Source: Variovorax paradoxus (GTDB lineage: Bacteria; Pseudomonadota; Gammaproteobacteria; Burkholderiales; Burkholderiaceae_C). Taken from it: a stretch of 64,000 nucleotides of DNA. The notes beneath the pieces were generated by a model. It ran no database searches. It had not been told where the DNA came from and was given only the letters and a program-made list of their open reading frames with translations. Positions 8,326-17,900 of the stretch are shown one piece after another. Positions within the stretch are counted from its first letter, which is position 1. Each line of letters begins with the position of its first letter. Location: NCBI RefSeq assembly GCF_030811855.1, contig NZ_JAUSRN010000020.1, positions 37,358 through 101,357 of the forward strand, read 5' to 3'. A program made the translations under genes and the position numbers.

Positions 8326-8679
8326 ATGCGCATCATCCTCAAATGGCTGCTCAGCGCCGTCGCGCTGCTGGCGGTGGCCTATCTCTACAAAGGTGTCCAG
8401 GTCAACAGCTTCGGCTCCGCGCTGATTGCCGCGGCGGTCATCGGCTTGCTCAACATGGTCGTCAGGCCAGTGCTGGTGGTGCTGACGCTGCCGGTCACCA
8501 TCGTTACGCTCGGCCTCTTCTTGTTCGTGATCAATGCCCTGCTGTTCTGGGCCGCGTCGGGCCTGCTCGCGGGCTTTCAGGTCAGCGGCTTCGTGGCCGC
8601 GCTGATCGGCTCGCTGATCTATTCGCTGCTGGGCTTGATCATCGAAGCCGCGCTGGGCGGGCTTCTTTCCAAGCGCTGA
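8326..8679 (+). CDS. Phage-holin-4-like small integral membrane protein (YvlD type)
   Basis: 117 residues from the ATG at 8326, which starts MRIILKWLLSAVALLAVAYL. There are four hydrophobic helices with the conserved LLNMVVRPVLVVLTLPVTIVTLGLFLFVINALLF core. This is the Pfam 'phage holin family 4 superfamily IV' (DUF374-like/YvlD) pattern. Despite the name these are chromosomal membrane proteins in many bacteria, and nothing here suggests a prophage. It converges with the M48 peptidase gene, 18 bases apart. Confidence 0.85.
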   Translation: MRIILKWLLSAVALLAVAYLYKGVQVNSFGSALIAAAVIGLLNMVVRPVLVVLTLPVTIVTLGLFLFVINALLFWAASGLLAGFQVSGFVAALIGSLIYSLLGLIIEAALGGLLSKR

Positions 8680-8697
8680 GCCGCCCCACCTTCGTTG

Positions 8698-10263
8698 TTA
8701 CCTGAGCGGCGGCTCTTCGGCCTGCCGCTTCACCAATGCCTCCACGTCGCGCGCGCGGGTGTCGATGATCGACGCCTCGTAGTGGTCGATGGGCGCGCCC
8801 GGCTTGCGCATCAGTTCCTGCGCGGCCTTGAAGCGGTCCCGTGCGGCGGGATAGTCGAGGATGGCGACGTTGGCCTCCGCATCGGCACGCACCGCTCGCA
8901 GCGTGTCGTTCTGTGCACCGTACAGATTGGCCAGCGCACGCCAGGCAGTGGCGTCGCGCGAATGGGTGGCAACCCAGTCGCGCAGCACCGGCACCATGGG
9001 CGCGGGCTGGCGCGTGGCCACGGCCGTGTCGGCGGCCAGCAGCATTTCGGGGCGCTCCTTGGACTTCACGTCGAGCAAGGCGAAGGCCTTGGCAGCGCCG
9101 CCGCCCGCAAGTTCGATCTCGGCATTGAGCCAGCGCGCCAGCTTGGCGGACGAGGGGTCTTCCGCGGTGCGTGCCGTCAGCCGCTCGGCCAGTGCGCGCG
9201 CCGCCTTGAAATCGCGCAGATCCTTGGCCGACAGCGCGGCCGCGTAGAGCGTGCCGGCCTGCTGGGCCGGGCTGCTCCTGGCGAACTCGCCGCTGGAGGC
9301 CGCGTCGACCCAGAGCCGCAGCACGTCGACGCCCGGCCGCGTGAGCACGCGCGCTCGCGCGGCAATCATGGCGTGGTCCATGGCCAGCGGCAGGGGTGGT
9401 GCGGCATCGAGTCGGAATTGAAACCGGCCCTGCATGTCGGAAATGCGCTCGGTCGTGAGCGGATGGCTGCGCAGGTAGGGGTAGGAGCCGTTGTCGTTCA
9501 GGCGCGAGGCGTATTGCAGCTTCTCGAACATGGCGGCCGCGCCTTGCGGTGCAAAGCCTGCCTGGGTCATCACCCCGAAACCGACGCGATCGGCCTCTCG
9601 CTCCATGTCGCGCGAGAAGCTCAGCTGGTTCTGCATGAAGAGCGCCTGGCTGCCCATGATCACGGCCTGGCCCGCGTCGGCATTGCGGCTCTTGCTGGCC
9701 GCGATCATGCCGAGGATCAGGCCGGCCAGCATCCACGGCATCTGCTTGCCCTGCCGGCTCATGATGCGCGAGATGTGGCGCTGCGTGACGTGCGACAGCT
9801 CATGGCCGAGCACGGTCGCCAATTCATCGCGGCTCCCGACGGTGGCAATCAGCCCCATGTTCAGGCCCAGGTACCCGCCCGGCAGCGCAAAGGCGTTGAC
9901 GTTGCGGTCGCGCCCCAGCAGGATGGTCCAGGCAAAGCGCTCGTCCAGCTCGGGCGTGAGCTCGCCGCGCTGCCGTGCGGCCGCCAAGAGGCGCTGCCAG
10001 ATCTCCTGCACGTAGGCCGCGATGACCGGGTCGTCGATGTAGTCGGTGTCGCGATAGAGCTCGCGCGCAATCTGGTCGCCCAGGTTGCGCTCGGCACTGG
10101 CGGTCATTTCGCCGCCATCGCCCAGGCCGGGCAGCGCTTGGATCTGCGCGCGGGCGGGTACCGGCAGCAAGATCTGGGACGCTATGAGAACCGTAGCGCA
10201 CAGGGCCCGCCACGCGGGCGCGGCAGAACTTTTTTTAGGGGAAGAAAGAGTCAAGCGCGGCAT
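8698..10263 (-). CDS. M48 family zinc metalloprotease with TPR-like tail (BepA type)
   Basis: About 521 residues from the ATG at 10263 (MPRLTLSSPKK), followed by a signal peptide ending near PVPARAQ. The zinc motif HELSH is at about residues 154-158 with the downstream EREAD glutamate ligand, giving an intact HExxH...E site. The C-terminal 250 residues are alanine-rich helices resembling TPR repeats. This layout matches periplasmic BepA/YfgC proteases, which degrade stalled outer-membrane proteins such as LptD and BamA substrates. The in-frame ATG upstream at about 10302 would give a poor signal peptide. It is divergent from moaC (54 bases). Confidence 0.9.
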   Translation of the reverse strand: MPRLTLSSPKKSSAAPAWRALCATVLIASQILLPVPARAQIQALPGLGDGGEMTASAERNLGDQIARELYRDTDYIDDPVIAAYVQEIWQRLLAAARQRGELTPELDERFAWTILLGRDRNVNAFALPGGYLGLNMGLIATVGSRDELATVLGHELSHVTQRHISRIMSRQGKQMPWMLAGLILGMIAASKSRNADAGQAVIMGSQALFMQNQLSFSRDMEREADRVGFGVMTQAGFAPQGAAAMFEKLQYASRLNDNGSYPYLRSHPLTTERISDMQGRFQFRLDAAPPLPLAMDHAMIAARARVLTRPGVDVLRLWVDAASSGEFARSSPAQQAGTLYAAALSAKDLRDFKAARALAERLTARTAEDPSSAKLARWLNAEIELAGGGAAKAFALLDVKSKERPEMLLAADTAVATRQPAPMVPVLRDWVATHSRDATAWRALANLYGAQNDTLRAVRADAEANVAILDYPAARDRFKAAQELMRKPGAPIDHYEASIIDTRARDVEALVKRQAEEPPLR

Positions 10264-10317
10264 TCCTCGTCCATGGCTCGGGCCCGTATGATGCATCCAC
10301 ACACCGATCGTTCACAC

Positions 10318-10800
10318 ATGAGCTCCCTCACCCATTTTGACGCGCAGGGCCAAGCCCACATGGTCGACGTTGCGGCCAAACCTGCCACCCACCGCGTGGC
10401 TGTGGCCACCGGCCGCATCGAGATGCAGCCCGCGACGCTGGCGCTGATCGAGTCGGGAACCGCAAAGAAGGGCGACGTGCTCGGCATTGCCCGCATTGCG
10501 GGCATCCAGGCCGCCAAGAAAACCAGCGATCTGATTCCGCTGTGCCACCCGCTCGCCCTCACGCGCGTGGCATTGGCCTTTGCGCTGGCCGAAAAGGGCA
10601 ATGCGCCGCAGGTGGTCTGCACCGCGACGGTCGAAACCGTAGGGCCGACCGGCGTCGAGATGGAAGCGCTGACCGCCGTGCAGGTGGCGCTGCTCACCAT
10701 CTACGACATGTGCAAGGCAGTGGACCGCGGAATGCGCATTACCGACGTGCACGTGCTGGAGAAGCATGGCGGCAAGTCCGGGAGCTACGTGGCGGGTTGA
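10318..10800 (+). CDS. moaC: Cyclic pyranopterin monophosphate synthase
   Basis: 160 residues, full length for MoaC, starting MSSLTHFDAQGQAHMVDVA. It converts 3',8-cyclo-GTP to cyclic pyranopterin monophosphate in molybdenum-cofactor synthesis. Conserved segments visible are LIPLCHPLALT, VGPTGVEMEALTAV and YDMCKAVDRGM, followed by the C-terminal KHGGKSG. Many ORF predictions extend far upstream, but the ATG at 10318 gives the family N-terminus. No other moa gene is in the window; it converges with the PglL-like gene. Confidence 0.96.
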   Translation: MSSLTHFDAQGQAHMVDVAAKPATHRVAVATGRIEMQPATLALIESGTAKKGDVLGIARIAGIQAAKKTSDLIPLCHPLALTRVALAFALAEKGNAPQVVCTATVETVGPTGVEMEALTAVQVALLTIYDMCKAVDRGMRITDVHVLEKHGGKSGSYVAG

Positions 10801-10821
10801 TAAGGCCAAAGTCGAGCCACG

Positions 10822-12570
10822 TTAAGGCGTCTCGGCCTCGACGGACAGGCCCTTGAGCCAGCGCTCGTATTCTTCGGGAAACGCAATGCGGAAGCGCTCC
10901 GCCTGGTCGCGGGCTTCCTGGCGTTGCCCCATCAGTTCGGCGCTTTCGATCAGCTTGACGATCACGCGCGGCTCGGGCGAGAAATGCAGCGTGCGCTCGG
11001 CCAGCGAATGCAGCGCGGCGGCGTTGTCAGGGGTCACCGCCGTCAGCGTCAGCTCCGCAAAATCCACCTGCCTGGCGAAGAGCCACGAAGCCCTGGCCTT
11101 CGCCAGTGTGTTTTCTTCGTAAGTCGGCAAGCGCTCGGCCCGCGTCAGATAGATCTGGCTGATGCGGATGTAGTCCCAGGTGGCATAGCCGACGACTGCC
11201 ATGAGCGCGGCCGCCGCGGCCGATGGCAGCACAGGCATTTCGGCCCACTTGCCTTTGAAGCCTGATTGCGAAGGAAAGGACGCATTGCGCCGGCCAGGCC
11301 ACAACATTCCCAGGCACAGGCCGAAGGCCAGCTGAAACGGCCCATACCAGAGCGGATATTCGAGCAGGCTGTGCAGCACGATGGCGCCCATCAAGCCCCA
11401 CGCCATGAGCCGCGCCGGATCGCGCTCCCGCCAGGGCCTTGCCGCCAGCACCATCCACGCGAACCCGCCAGAGATCAGCACCGACACCGGTATGCCCAGC
11501 TCCACCGCCAGGTGCAGCGGCAGGTTGTGCGCGTTGTCCAGGATCTCCGGGAACCGCGATCCCTCGTACAACGTGCTGTAGTGCGCGAAGCTCAGCTCGC
11601 CCCAGCCCCACCCCGTCAAAGGATGCTGGGCGATCAGGGTGAGCACGTTGCGCCACAGGATGAACCGCGTGTGATCGCCCGGTGCGCCCTCCTGCAGGCG
11701 CCGCATCATGCCCTCGACCTCGCCCGCCGCCAGCTGAGGCAGCAACCACGCGATGGCGAAATAGACCGGAATCATGGCCAGCAGCAGCGAGGGCGGCGGT
11801 AGGCTGAAGCGAACAGAGCCGGCCGAGCTCTCTTTGGACACGCCGCGGCGCTCCCGCCGCGCGATCAATGCAGCCACCCCGACGATCGACAGCAACTGAA
11901 GCAAGCCCGTGCGCGAGGTGGACGCCGCCGCGGCCACCAGCAAAATCAACCCCGCCGCCATCAGCCAGCGCCGCACGCGCACCGAAGGCTGCGTGGCGTG
12001 AATCCATAACGCCGCCACCAGCGCCATGCTGATCAGCGAGGCGAACTGATTGCGCTGGCGCAGGTTGCCATAGGCCTGCCCCAGCGCCGGCGTGGTGGTC
12101 CAAGGCACGAGCGGCTCGGCCAGTCCGTAGTACTGGAGCAGACCCAGCACCGCACTGACCAGCCCGGCGACCAAGATGCCCACCGCCAGGGCCGCCGAAG
12201 CCGAAGGCCCGCCACGCGCCATGCCCGCGCCCACGCAGGCCGAAGCGGCCATCGCGGCGAGCACCACGACAGCCGGCAGCCACGAAGCGGCGGCTGTTGC
12301 GTGCGACGGCGAGAAGAAAGAAGAAGAAAGCACGATCGCAGCCATTCCAGTCGCCAGCCAGGCCCAGACCACCCGCGAGGGCACGCCCGGTGGAATGGCC
12401 AGGAGTAGCGCGGCGACGCAAACCCAGGTCGCAAACAGCTGCCAGGCCTGGACCGAGGGGCCGGCTACCAGCGGACAGAGGAAGGGGAAGGCCACCAGCC
12501 CGGCACGCACTGTGCCGATGGTTTTGGAAGGGAGGACGGCCGCCTCGAGGGGCGCTGCACGGGACGTCAT
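10822..12570 (-). CDS. PglL-like protein O-oligosaccharyltransferase (Wzy_C family)
   Basis: 582 residues from the ATG at 12570. About a dozen membrane helices are followed by a soluble helical C-terminus (about residues 440-582). The Wzy_C/PglL signature is clear: HPLTGWGWGELSFAHY followed by NAHNLPLHLAVELGIPVS, with the periplasmic histidine required in PglL and WaaL. Neisseria PglL moves lipid-linked glycans onto pilin. This gene is divergent from the minor-pilin operon (127 bases between starts), so pilin or minor-pilin glycosylation is a natural role. WaaL-type O-antigen ligase is the main alternative, but the VELG motif and soluble tail favour PglL. Confidence 0.82.
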   Translation of the reverse strand: MTSRAAPLEAAVLPSKTIGTVRAGLVAFPFLCPLVAGPSVQAWQLFATWVCVAALLLAIPPGVPSRVVWAWLATGMAAIVLSSSFFSPSHATAAASWLPAVVVLAAMAASACVGAGMARGGPSASAALAVGILVAGLVSAVLGLLQYYGLAEPLVPWTTTPALGQAYGNLRQRNQFASLISMALVAALWIHATQPSVRVRRWLMAAGLILLVAAAASTSRTGLLQLLSIVGVAALIARRERRGVSKESSAGSVRFSLPPPSLLLAMIPVYFAIAWLLPQLAAGEVEGMMRRLQEGAPGDHTRFILWRNVLTLIAQHPLTGWGWGELSFAHYSTLYEGSRFPEILDNAHNLPLHLAVELGIPVSVLISGGFAWMVLAARPWRERDPARLMAWGLMGAIVLHSLLEYPLWYGPFQLAFGLCLGMLWPGRRNASFPSQSGFKGKWAEMPVLPSAAAAALMAVVGYATWDYIRISQIYLTRAERLPTYEENTLAKARASWLFARQVDFAELTLTAVTPDNAAALHSLAERTLHFSPEPRVIVKLIESAELMGQRQEARDQAERFRIAFPEEYERWLKGLSVEAETP

Positions 12571-12697
12571 GCACCGATTGTGCCGACCGGCGGGCCGACG
12601 AATGGCGGCGGGCGAGAGACGAGCGGTAGGACCGGATCGCCAAGCAAAACATACCATCCAACGGTCACATTTGGACACGTTTGCAAAGTATTGTGCG

Positions 12698-13285
12698 ATG
12701 AAATCCCTCTTTGTTACTCGCCGCCGTGCACCCCACGCCGGCTTCAGCCTCATCGAAGTGCTGATAGCCATCGTGGTGTTGTCCTTCGGTTTGCTTGGGA
12801 TGGTGGGCCTACAAGCGGCCTCGCTCCAAGCCAATCGCGATGCCAGGCTGCAGTCCGCGGCCACCGTGCTAGCGCGCGAATTTGCAGAAATGATGCGAGG
12901 CAACAAGGCGGTTGCGCTGCTAGGCACCGGCAATCCGTACATCGGCGACTTCTCGAGTCCACTGGCTCCGGCGACGCCGAGCTACTGCCTGACGGTTGGG
13001 TCGACCTGCGCGACGGCAGAAGCCACGGCACAGGCGCAGCTGACGGAATGGCTGGCCCGTGTCGATGCCGAGCTTCCCGGCGCCCGCGTCAGCATTTGCC
13101 ATGACTCGGCCCCGTATGGCACAACTGGCCTTCCGACGTGGACCTGCACGAGCGGTGCAACGACTGACGTGGTGGTTGTCAAGATTGGCTGGACGCGAGC
13201 CAGCACCCGCCGTGGAGATACGGCGCTGGACCAGGCCAGCGCGCCTTCCGTGGTGCTGCCCGTCACCGCCGGGAGCACGCTGTGA
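12698..13285 (+). CDS. pilV: Type IV pilus minor pilin PilV
   Basis: 195 residues. A prepilin leader MKSLFVTRRRAPHAG is followed by FSLIEVLIAIVVLSFGLLGM, with cleavage after Gly15 by PilD and Glu5 of the mature protein present. The LGMVGLQAASLQANRDA continuation is typical of PilV. PilV is part of the minor-pilin priming complex that starts pilus assembly. It is the first gene of the pilV-pilW-pilX-pilY1-pilE-fimT operon and overlaps pilW by one base. The start ATG at 12698 gives a normal leader length. Confidence 0.93.
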   Translation: MKSLFVTRRRAPHAGFSLIEVLIAIVVLSFGLLGMVGLQAASLQANRDARLQSAATVLAREFAEMMRGNKAVALLGTGNPYIGDFSSPLAPATPSYCLTVGSTCATAEATAQAQLTEWLARVDAELPGARVSICHDSAPYGTTGLPTWTCTSGATTDVVVVKIGWTRASTRRGDTALDQASAPSVVLPVTAGSTL

Positions 13286-14316
13286 TGCGCCGCTCGCAAC
13301 ATCACGTTCGCGGCTTGACGCTGATCGAACTGCTAGTCGCGATGGTCATCGGCCTGGTGATCGTCCTGGCTGCGGTTGCCGCCCTCACCGTCGCGCGCCG
13401 CGGCTTCAACACCGTGGACGCCGCGTCGCAGTTGCGCGACAGCGGCCGTTTTGCGGCCGACCTCATCCAGCGGGTGGGCGCACAGACAGGCTACCGCGAT
13501 GTTTTCATTGCCGCCGGTTTGGCGTCGGAAGATGCTGCGCGCGAAGCAAACATCGGCGGCTTCAATAACGCCCTGTTGGACGCAACCAATCCCACGACCG
13601 CATCGACGGCGCGCACGGCCAGCGTGGTGGGCTACGGAAGCGACATCCTCATCCTTCGCTACCAGGCTTCGCAGCTTTACACCAACTCGGAAGACAGCAC
13701 GAAGGCCGCCGTCGCCGATCAGACCATGATCGATTGCGCCGGCAACACTGTGGCAAGCGTCCCTAATCCCAAGGACGCGGATCCGGCCCAGGTCGCCCAA
13801 GCCTACGACCGCCGCATCGTCAGCATCTTCCATGTGGCGATCAGCCAGGGAGAGCCGGCCCTGATGTGCACCTATTCCAGTACCGGCGCCGCCCCCTGGA
13901 CCACCGTGCCGGTGATCCAAGGCGTGGAAAATTTCCAAGTGCTGTACGGCGTGGACGGCGTCACGGCCAATGCCGCCCCGGCCGCGCCAACAGCCGTGCC
14001 AGACGTGCCCGACAGCTACCTGCGGGCCGACCAGATGACGGTCGCCGGTTCCGCCAATAACACCAAGGCCAATTGGCGCCGCGTGCGGAGCATCCGCATT
14101 GGGATGGTGCTTCGCAGTGCGCCAGGGTCCAGCCAGGACATGGCCGCGCAGACCTTCTGGCCCTTCGGCGCAGCCAAGGGCACCGCGACAGGCGCAGCGG
14201 GGTCCGCATTTGCCAACTCGAACGACGTGGGCACCTCGTTCCAACCCACGCCCGACGGCCGGCTGCGCCAGACCGTCTCTTTCACCATTCACCTGCGCAA
14301 CGACCAGGGCCTATGA
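13285..14316 (+). CDS. pilW: Type IV pilus assembly protein PilW
   Basis: 343 residues. The leader MRRSQHHVRG precedes LTLIELLVAMVIGLVIVLAA, with Glu5 present. The large periplasmic domain contains the PilW pattern RDSGRFAADLIQRV and a C-terminal segment of the form RLRQTVSFTIHLRN. The ATG at 13285 overlaps the pilV stop (TGATG); a GTG three bases earlier adds one residue. It works with PilV, PilX, PilE, FimT/U and PilY1 at the pilus tip. Confidence 0.92.
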   Translation: MRRSQHHVRGLTLIELLVAMVIGLVIVLAAVAALTVARRGFNTVDAASQLRDSGRFAADLIQRVGAQTGYRDVFIAAGLASEDAAREANIGGFNNALLDATNPTTASTARTASVVGYGSDILILRYQASQLYTNSEDSTKAAVADQTMIDCAGNTVASVPNPKDADPAQVAQAYDRRIVSIFHVAISQGEPALMCTYSSTGAAPWTTVPVIQGVENFQVLYGVDGVTANAAPAAPTAVPDVPDSYLRADQMTVAGSANNTKANWRRVRSIRIGMVLRSAPGSSQDMAAQTFWPFGAAKGTATGAAGSAFANSNDVGTSFQPTPDGRLRQTVSFTIHLRNDQGL

Positions 14317-14936
14317 CATATCCCCTCCATCGTTACTCGAGATCTCCTTTGGCATTGTGCGGAAAGGAGCGTGGCGCATCGCTCATCGTCGTGATGCTGA
14401 TCCTGATCATCGTCTCGATCCTGGGAGTCGGTGGCGCTCAGATTGCCATGATGGCCGAGCGAGGGTCGCGAAACGACCGCGACATGCAAGTCGCATGGCA
14501 ATCGGCTGAAGCGGCCTTGATGGATGCGGAGTTCGACATCCACGGTCCGGGCACGGCCAGCCGCAAGGCGCTGTTCACCGACATGCACAACACCAACGAC
14601 TTCACTGCGGGATGCGGCTCCTCCGGTAACAGCAAGGGCCTGTGCGCGCTGGTGGAAAGCGGCAAGCCAGCGTGGCTGGTTGCGGACTTCACCAGCGAGG
14701 CCACCGGCGCCAAAACAGTCCCGTTCGGCCTGTTCACCGGCCGCACCTTTGCCGCAGGCGAAACGGGCGTTCAACCCGCCAAAGTGCCGCGCTACATCGT
14801 CGAGCCGATCTCCGATCCGCTGAACCGCGACAAGACCTTCGAGAAGCCACCCACCTACGTTTACCGCGTAACGGCAATGGGCTTTGGTCCGCGCGACGAC
14901 ATCCAGGCCGTCGCCCAAATTCTTTACCGCGATTGA
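14313..14936 (+). CDS. pilX: Type IV pilus assembly protein PilX
   Basis: 207 residues. The N-terminus MTYPLHRYSRSPLALCGKER leads into GASLIVVMLILIIVSILGVG, a PilX/GspK-like helix that lacks Glu5, as is usual for this subunit. AWQSAEAALMDAE is the family's hallmark just after the helix. The ATG overlaps the pilW stop by four bases (ATGA), a sign of translational coupling. The leader is longer than in its sister pilins. Confidence 0.9.
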   Translation: MTYPLHRYSRSPLALCGKERGASLIVVMLILIIVSILGVGGAQIAMMAERGSRNDRDMQVAWQSAEAALMDAEFDIHGPGTASRKALFTDMHNTNDFTAGCGSSGNSKGLCALVESGKPAWLVADFTSEATGAKTVPFGLFTGRTFAAGETGVQPAKVPRYIVEPISDPLNRDKTFEKPPTYVYRVTAMGFGPRDDIQAVAQILYRD

Positions 14937-14949
14937 GGCGGCAGTGCAC

Positions 14950-17900
14950 ATGAACAAACACAAAAAATCCCTTCGCGCCTTTGCTTCACAGATCGCGCGC
15001 ACTTGGGAGCTCGCAACGCATCCGCGGTTGTGGTCGCCCCGCCAGCGCGCGCTCGCGTGGTTTGGCCTGCCCCTTGCAGCACTCACGATTTCTTTCGTGG
15101 TCAACAGCCAGACCTCTGCGCCGGCGTTCAAGGCCATCAGCCTTTCGAGCGACCCTCTCTACGCCACCACTTCCGGCGACAAGCCCACGCTTGCGCTCGC
15201 ACTGTCCGTCGAGTACCCGACGGTCGGGGCGCAATACACCCCGGGCGGCGCCGACGACAACACCTACAGCAATACGACCGAGTACCTTGGCTATTACGAC
15301 GCAGAGGCTTGCTACTCGTACAACAACGCCCCCACCGAGACGCCCGCAACCGGCTTCACGGCTGCCGACTACAAGCGCTTCGATCGCGTGGGCCCGGCCA
15401 CCAGCCGCACCTGCGCAGACGCATTTCCCAATGCATTCAGTGGAAACTTCCTGAACTGGGCCGGCAACTCCGCCATCGACATGCTTCGACTTGCCCTGTC
15501 GGGTGGCGACCGCTACATCGACACAACCGACCTGACCATTCTCCAGCGCGCGGTCATCCCCAACGGCGACCCGGTGTGCATGTGGAACAGCACCAACTTT
15601 CCGGCGAAGCGGCTTTTGCGCGGCGGCGGTACGAGCGGAAAGACATTCTGGGGTGCTGTTCCGGCCGCAATGATCACGGCCGCAGGCGCCAACGATATCT
15701 ATGTAGGCAACACGCTCAACCGCATGTACTTCGGAACGGCAAGAGGCGGCTCGTGCACGGACACCGGGAGCTACTCGCTGGCCGGGGCGTCATCCGCAAC
15801 AGCTGCCATCGGCACGATAAGAAGCGAAACAACAAAACTGCCCAGGGACGCCAGTTCGTGCGCCAACGAAGGCGGCACCTGCGCCTTCACCGGCATTCAA
15901 GAAGTCTGGTACGGCGCAGAAAAAAGCTGGAAGGTAGCCCCCGTGAGCATCAGCACGGCATGCTCCAACGGTGTCTTTGGCGACCCGATCAGCGGCACAG
16001 TGAAGAAGTGCTACACGGTGCCCTATACCGGTTCGTGGACTCCTCCGTCCAGCGGCTCCGGCCTTTCGACCGACGGATTCTTCTACGCCCGCGTGCAGGT
16101 TTGCCAGAAGGACAGTGCCGGCAATCTGCTCGACAACCGCGACTACCCCTTCTGCACCAAATACCCGAGCGGCAACTTCAAGCCGGGCGGCGTGGTGCAG
16201 AAATACAGCGACCAGCTGCGGCTTGCCGCGTTCGGGTATCTGCTCGAGCAAACGGCCAGCTACAACAACGGCCGCTATGGCGGCGTGCTGCGCGCACCCA
16301 TGAAATACGTGGGTGCGAAGACCTTCGACATCAACGGCCAGGACAGCACGCCATCTGGCGGCAATGCCAATGCCGAGTGGGACCCTACCACCGGCGTGTT
16401 CAAGGCCAACCCCGACTCCAATGCCATGGGCATCAGCGGCGTTGTGAACTACCTCAACAAATTTGGCCGCACCGGCACACCCGGCAAGTACAAGAAGTAC
16501 GACCCAGTGAGCGAGCTCTACTACGAGTCCCTACGATACATGCAGGGCCTCTCGCCGAGCCCGGACGCCATCAGCGGCATCACCGACGCATTGAAAGACG
16601 GCTTTCCCGTCTACACCGACTGGAGCAACCTCGACCCCTTCGGCGGTGGACGCACCAACACCGGTAACTACTCCTGCCTCAAGAACAACATCGTGGTTAT
16701 CGGCGACATCAATACGCATGATGGAAGCCGCTTTCCCGCAGTCGACACCGCCAACAACATTCCCAACCTCGGCACGTGGACAGGGGTTGCTCAGGACTTC
16801 GAGAAGGGCGTGGTTCGAAACTACACGGATGGCGCGGGCGCCGCACGTCAAACGAGTAATCCCAACGCGGTCAACGCCAACCCAAAGGGAGACGCCATCA
16901 TCGGCTACTCGTATTGGGCTCACACGCACGACATTCGGGGCACCGGCTGGACCAACGAACCCGCCAAACAGCGCCCGGGCCTGCGCGTAAAGACGTTCAT
17001 CTTCGACGTCAACGAGTATGGCGACCAGAACAACGTCGCCACCCGGCGCACCCGAAACCAGTTCTTCACGGCCGCCAAGTACGGCGGCTTCGAATCCGAC
17101 AGCGGCAACCTCGGAAGCAAGCCTTTCAACACCTACGGCAATCCGTTCCGGAAGGAAGACGGCACTGTCGACAACGACGTATGGCAGGACTCGGAGAACC
17201 CCGGCGAAGCCGGAACGTACTACCTGCAAAGCAGTGCGCGCGGCGTGCTGAGCGCTTTCGACAGCATCTTCAGCCGGGCGTCGACCACCGCGCGAAGCAT
17301 CGCCGGCAGCGCCGTGGCGTCGCAAAAGCTCACCGCGGGCAACCAGATCTACCAGGGTTCTTTCGATACTTCCAACTGGTCCGGGGACCTGCAGGCGTTC
17401 AACCTCAGCGTGGACGCGAACAACAACGTCTCGATCAGTTCGACAGCCGCCTGGAGCGCGAGCGACCGCCTTGCGGCGCTCACCGCGCCGGCAACCTCGC
17501 GAAACATCGTGGTGGGCAACGCCGGTGCAACGTCGTCCCCTACGGCGACGGCATTCACCTGGGCGGCGATATCGGATGTCCTGAAAGCGCATCTCAACAA
17601 GCCTTCGCCTGCCGCCGCGGCCGACGCACAAGGCGAAAACCGCTTGAACTATCTGCGCGGCAGTTCCGCCAACGACGGCACCACCTTCCGTCGCCGCAAC
17701 AACAAGCTTCTTGGCGACATCATCAACTCCGGCGTTGCATATTCCGGCGCGCCACCCGCGACCATCAGTTCCGCAAGCTACGCAGGTTTTCGTACGGACA
17801 ACCTGGCCCGCACGCCCGCCGTTTTCGTAGGCGCCAACGACGGCATGCTGCATGCCTTCAACGCCGGGACCGGGGACGAACTGTTTGGCTACATCCCAAG

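Noticed and set aside
8326..8679. Prophage remnant suggested by the 'holin' family name
   Set aside because: There is no phage gene nearby, and this family is a common chromosomal membrane protein.
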